DNA from: an uncultured Peptococcaceae bacterium
GTDB lineage: Bacteria; Bacillota; Peptococcia; Peptococcales; Peptococcaceae
Length of the DNA: 6,919 nucleotides
Reading direction: 5' to 3'
Assembly: GCA_945949655.1 (NCBI GenBank)
Contig: CAMFFG010000066.1
Coordinates: 1-6,919 of the forward strand
In this document: one piece after another, positions 6,004 through 6,919 of the stretch
How positions within the stretch are numbered: the stretch's first letter is position 1
Layout: each line of letters begins with the position of its first letter
Made by a program: the position numbers and the translations under genes
Notes under the pieces: model-generated
The model's database searches: none
What the model saw: only the letters and a program-made list of their open reading frames with translations
What the model was told of the DNA's origin: nothing

Positions 6004-6633
6004 ATGAGGACAAAACGAGTTGCGGTAGTGTCTCTGATCGCTTTCTGTCTGGGAGGAGTCGGCGGCGGTGCGTATGCTTATGTAACCCATCCGATAAATC
6101 ATGGCGGCGGGGAAACCAGCCTGACACTAAATCTGGAACAGGCCCATGAAAACTGGGAAGTGGAACAGTTTATCAATGAGCAGGAGAAGCTGCGGCCAGA
6201 TGGCATGGAAGCGTCAAAAATCGCGACAGGCAGCAAATATACCGGCATCACATATCATAACGGGGTGGCCAATACGGTTGCGCCTTCCAGTGCAAATCAG
6301 ACTGTATCCGAAGCAGACCCTACTGTAGATGAAGAGCAGGATGATAATCGTGGCGGTCTGCTGAGCAGTCTGTTTGGAAAAAATAAAAAGGAAGAGGATG
6401 CGCAATCGGGCAATGACAGTCAGTCCGACACGGTAGGGCGCATCAATATTCAGAAGGGCAGTCTCAACGTACGGGCCCAGGGCAGTACAGACAGCACGAT
6501 CATCGGCCAGGTGTATAAGGATGACAAGGTACAGATCGTTGGCCGAAACGGCGCATGGTATCAGGTTATTACGGAGAATGGTCTGGAAGGCTATGTGTCA
6601 GCTACGTATGTAGAAGTTACGGAAGAGCTGTAA
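6004..6633 (+). CDS. Secreted or membrane-anchored protein with C-terminal bacterial SH3 (SH3b) domain
   Basis: The 209-aa product starts with a basic stretch (MRTKR) and a hydrophobic segment (about 6-26, AFCLGGVGGGAYA) that looks like a signal peptide or uncleaved anchor; there is no clear lipobox. Residues 27-110 have no fold I recognise. Residues 103-143 are an acidic, Asp/Ser/Gly/Asn-rich linker with a basic KNKK island (126-129). Residues about 146-205 form an SH3b domain: INIQKGSLNVRAQGSTDS, then IIGQVYKDDKVQIVG, then AWYQVI and GLEGYVSATYVEV. Domains of this kind bind peptidoglycan or other wall components. Its ribosome binding site AAGGAG (5991-5996) touches the stop of the wecA/tagO-type gene, with 12 bases between the two coding regions, so they are probably cotranscribed. 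No catalytic domain is present, so a wall-binding or scaffold role is more likely than hydrolysis. Confidence 0.87.
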   Translation: MRTKRVAVVSLIAFCLGGVGGGAYAYVTHPINHGGGETSLTLNLEQAHENWEVEQFINEQEKLRPDGMEASKIATGSKYTGITYHNGVANTVAPSSANQTVSEADPTVDEEQDDNRGGLLSSLFGKNKKEEDAQSGNDSQSDTVGRINIQKGSLNVRAQGSTDSTIIGQVYKDDKVQIVGRNGAWYQVITENGLEGYVSATYVEVTEEL

Positions 6634-6651
6634 CCGGATATAGAGATAAGA

Positions 6652-6705
6652 AAAAGCAGCATCGGATAGACAGTGTATTCTCACTGTTTATGCGGTGCTG
6701 TTTTT
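6652..6705 (+). terminator. Strong composite intrinsic terminator closing the wecA/SH3b operon
   Basis: The outer stem pairs AAAAGCAGCATCG (6652-6664) with CGGTGCTGTTTTT (6693-6705), including two G-U pairs. Within it a second perfect hairpin, ACAGTG (6670-6675) with CACTGT (6682-6687), has a six-base loop. The 3' arm of the outer stem supplies the U-tract. Confidence 0.85.
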
Positions 6706-6790
6706 ATGATCATTCTGCTGTATCAGGAAACATGAAAATTGGATTTGTTTAAAATAAACGAGAAAAGATAAAAAAAGGCGAAAAAAAGAG

Positions 6791-6820
6791 TTGACAGAGA
6801 GGCGGGAGAAGTGGTAATAT
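6791..6820 (+). promoter_or_regulatory. Upstream member of tandem promoters (P1), stable-RNA type
   Basis: TTGACA (6791-6796), an 18-bp spacer and TAATAT (6815-6820), preceded by A-tracts at 6771-6787 that resemble an UP element. No open reading frame with a ribosome binding site follows it within the window. Confidence 0.78.
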
Positions 6821-6884
6821 AACAAAGTCGTCAGCGAGCGGCCATCACCAATTGGAATTTCTGAAAAAAAGAAGAAAAAAGGTG

Positions 6885-6913
6885 TTGACAAAGGCCTGAA
6901 GGCGTGGTAATAT
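6885..6913 (+). promoter_or_regulatory. Downstream member of tandem promoters (P2), stable-RNA type
   Basis: TTGACA (6885-6890), a 17-bp spacer and TAATAT (6908-6913), preceded by A-tracts at 6864-6880. It shares the ten bases GTGGTAATAT with P1 (6811-6820 and 6904-6913). Its transcription start would fall at or just past the window edge. The pair resembles rRNA operon P1/P2 promoters in Bacillota, so a 16S rRNA or tRNA operon probably lies immediately to the right. Confidence 0.78.
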
Positions 6914-6919
6914 ATAAAA

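Noticed and set aside
6688..6891. Minus-strand open frame over the right-hand promoter region
   Set aside because: It is a Phe/Ser-rich reading of A-tracts that runs through both promoters and into the terminator, with no family resemblance.

Overview
The window looks like a chromosomal segment of a Bacillota bacterium with intermediate GC. The evidence is strong GGAGG-type ribosome binding sites, TTGACA/TATAAT-type promoters, intrinsic terminators with U-tracts, and a gene set (CsaB, DUF5693, a WecA/TagO-type transferase, a secreted bacterial SH3 protein) typical of Gram-positive-type or Negativicutes cell envelopes. Negativicutes or Clostridia are both plausible. I cannot fix the genus from sequence alone.

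Left part (1-1055, minus strand): two genes overlap by ATGA. The first is a YbaK/EbsC-type aminoacyl-tRNA deacylase. The second is a cyclase-family (kynurenine-formamidase-like) metal hydrolase whose C-terminus is cut by the window edge. They are read from a good promoter at 1093-1121. A plus-strand promoter at 1125-1154 sits back to back with it and drives a small two-helix membrane protein with a lysine-rich tail (1198-1572), which ends at an intrinsic terminator (1589-1649).

Centre (1680-4788): a promoter, then a DUF5693 membrane protein (653 aa) translationally coupled by an ATGA overlap to csaB, the polysaccharide pyruvyl transferase. CsaB makes the pyruvylated secondary cell wall polymer that SLH-domain proteins bind. 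DUF5693 is uncharacterised; the coupling suggests it works in the same envelope pathway.

Right part (4895-6705): after a 183-bp intergenic region with a probable promoter and a perfect inverted repeat comes a WecA/TagO-type polyprenyl-phosphate GlcNAc-1-P (or related) transferase, the kind of enzyme that starts wall polymer synthesis on the lipid carrier. It is followed 12 bases later by a secreted SH3b-domain protein. A strong composite terminator closes this unit. The last ~140 bases hold two near-identical tandem promoters with A-rich upstream tracts, about 93 bp apart. This arrangement is typical of stable-RNA (rRNA) operons, which probably begin just beyond the window.

Taken together, 1745-6633 reads as a cell-envelope glycopolymer cluster: lipid-linked initiation (WecA/TagO type), pyruvylation (CsaB), an unknown polytopic partner (DUF5693), and a possible wall-binding secreted protein (SH3b). 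No mobile elements, CRISPR arrays or tRNA genes were seen.
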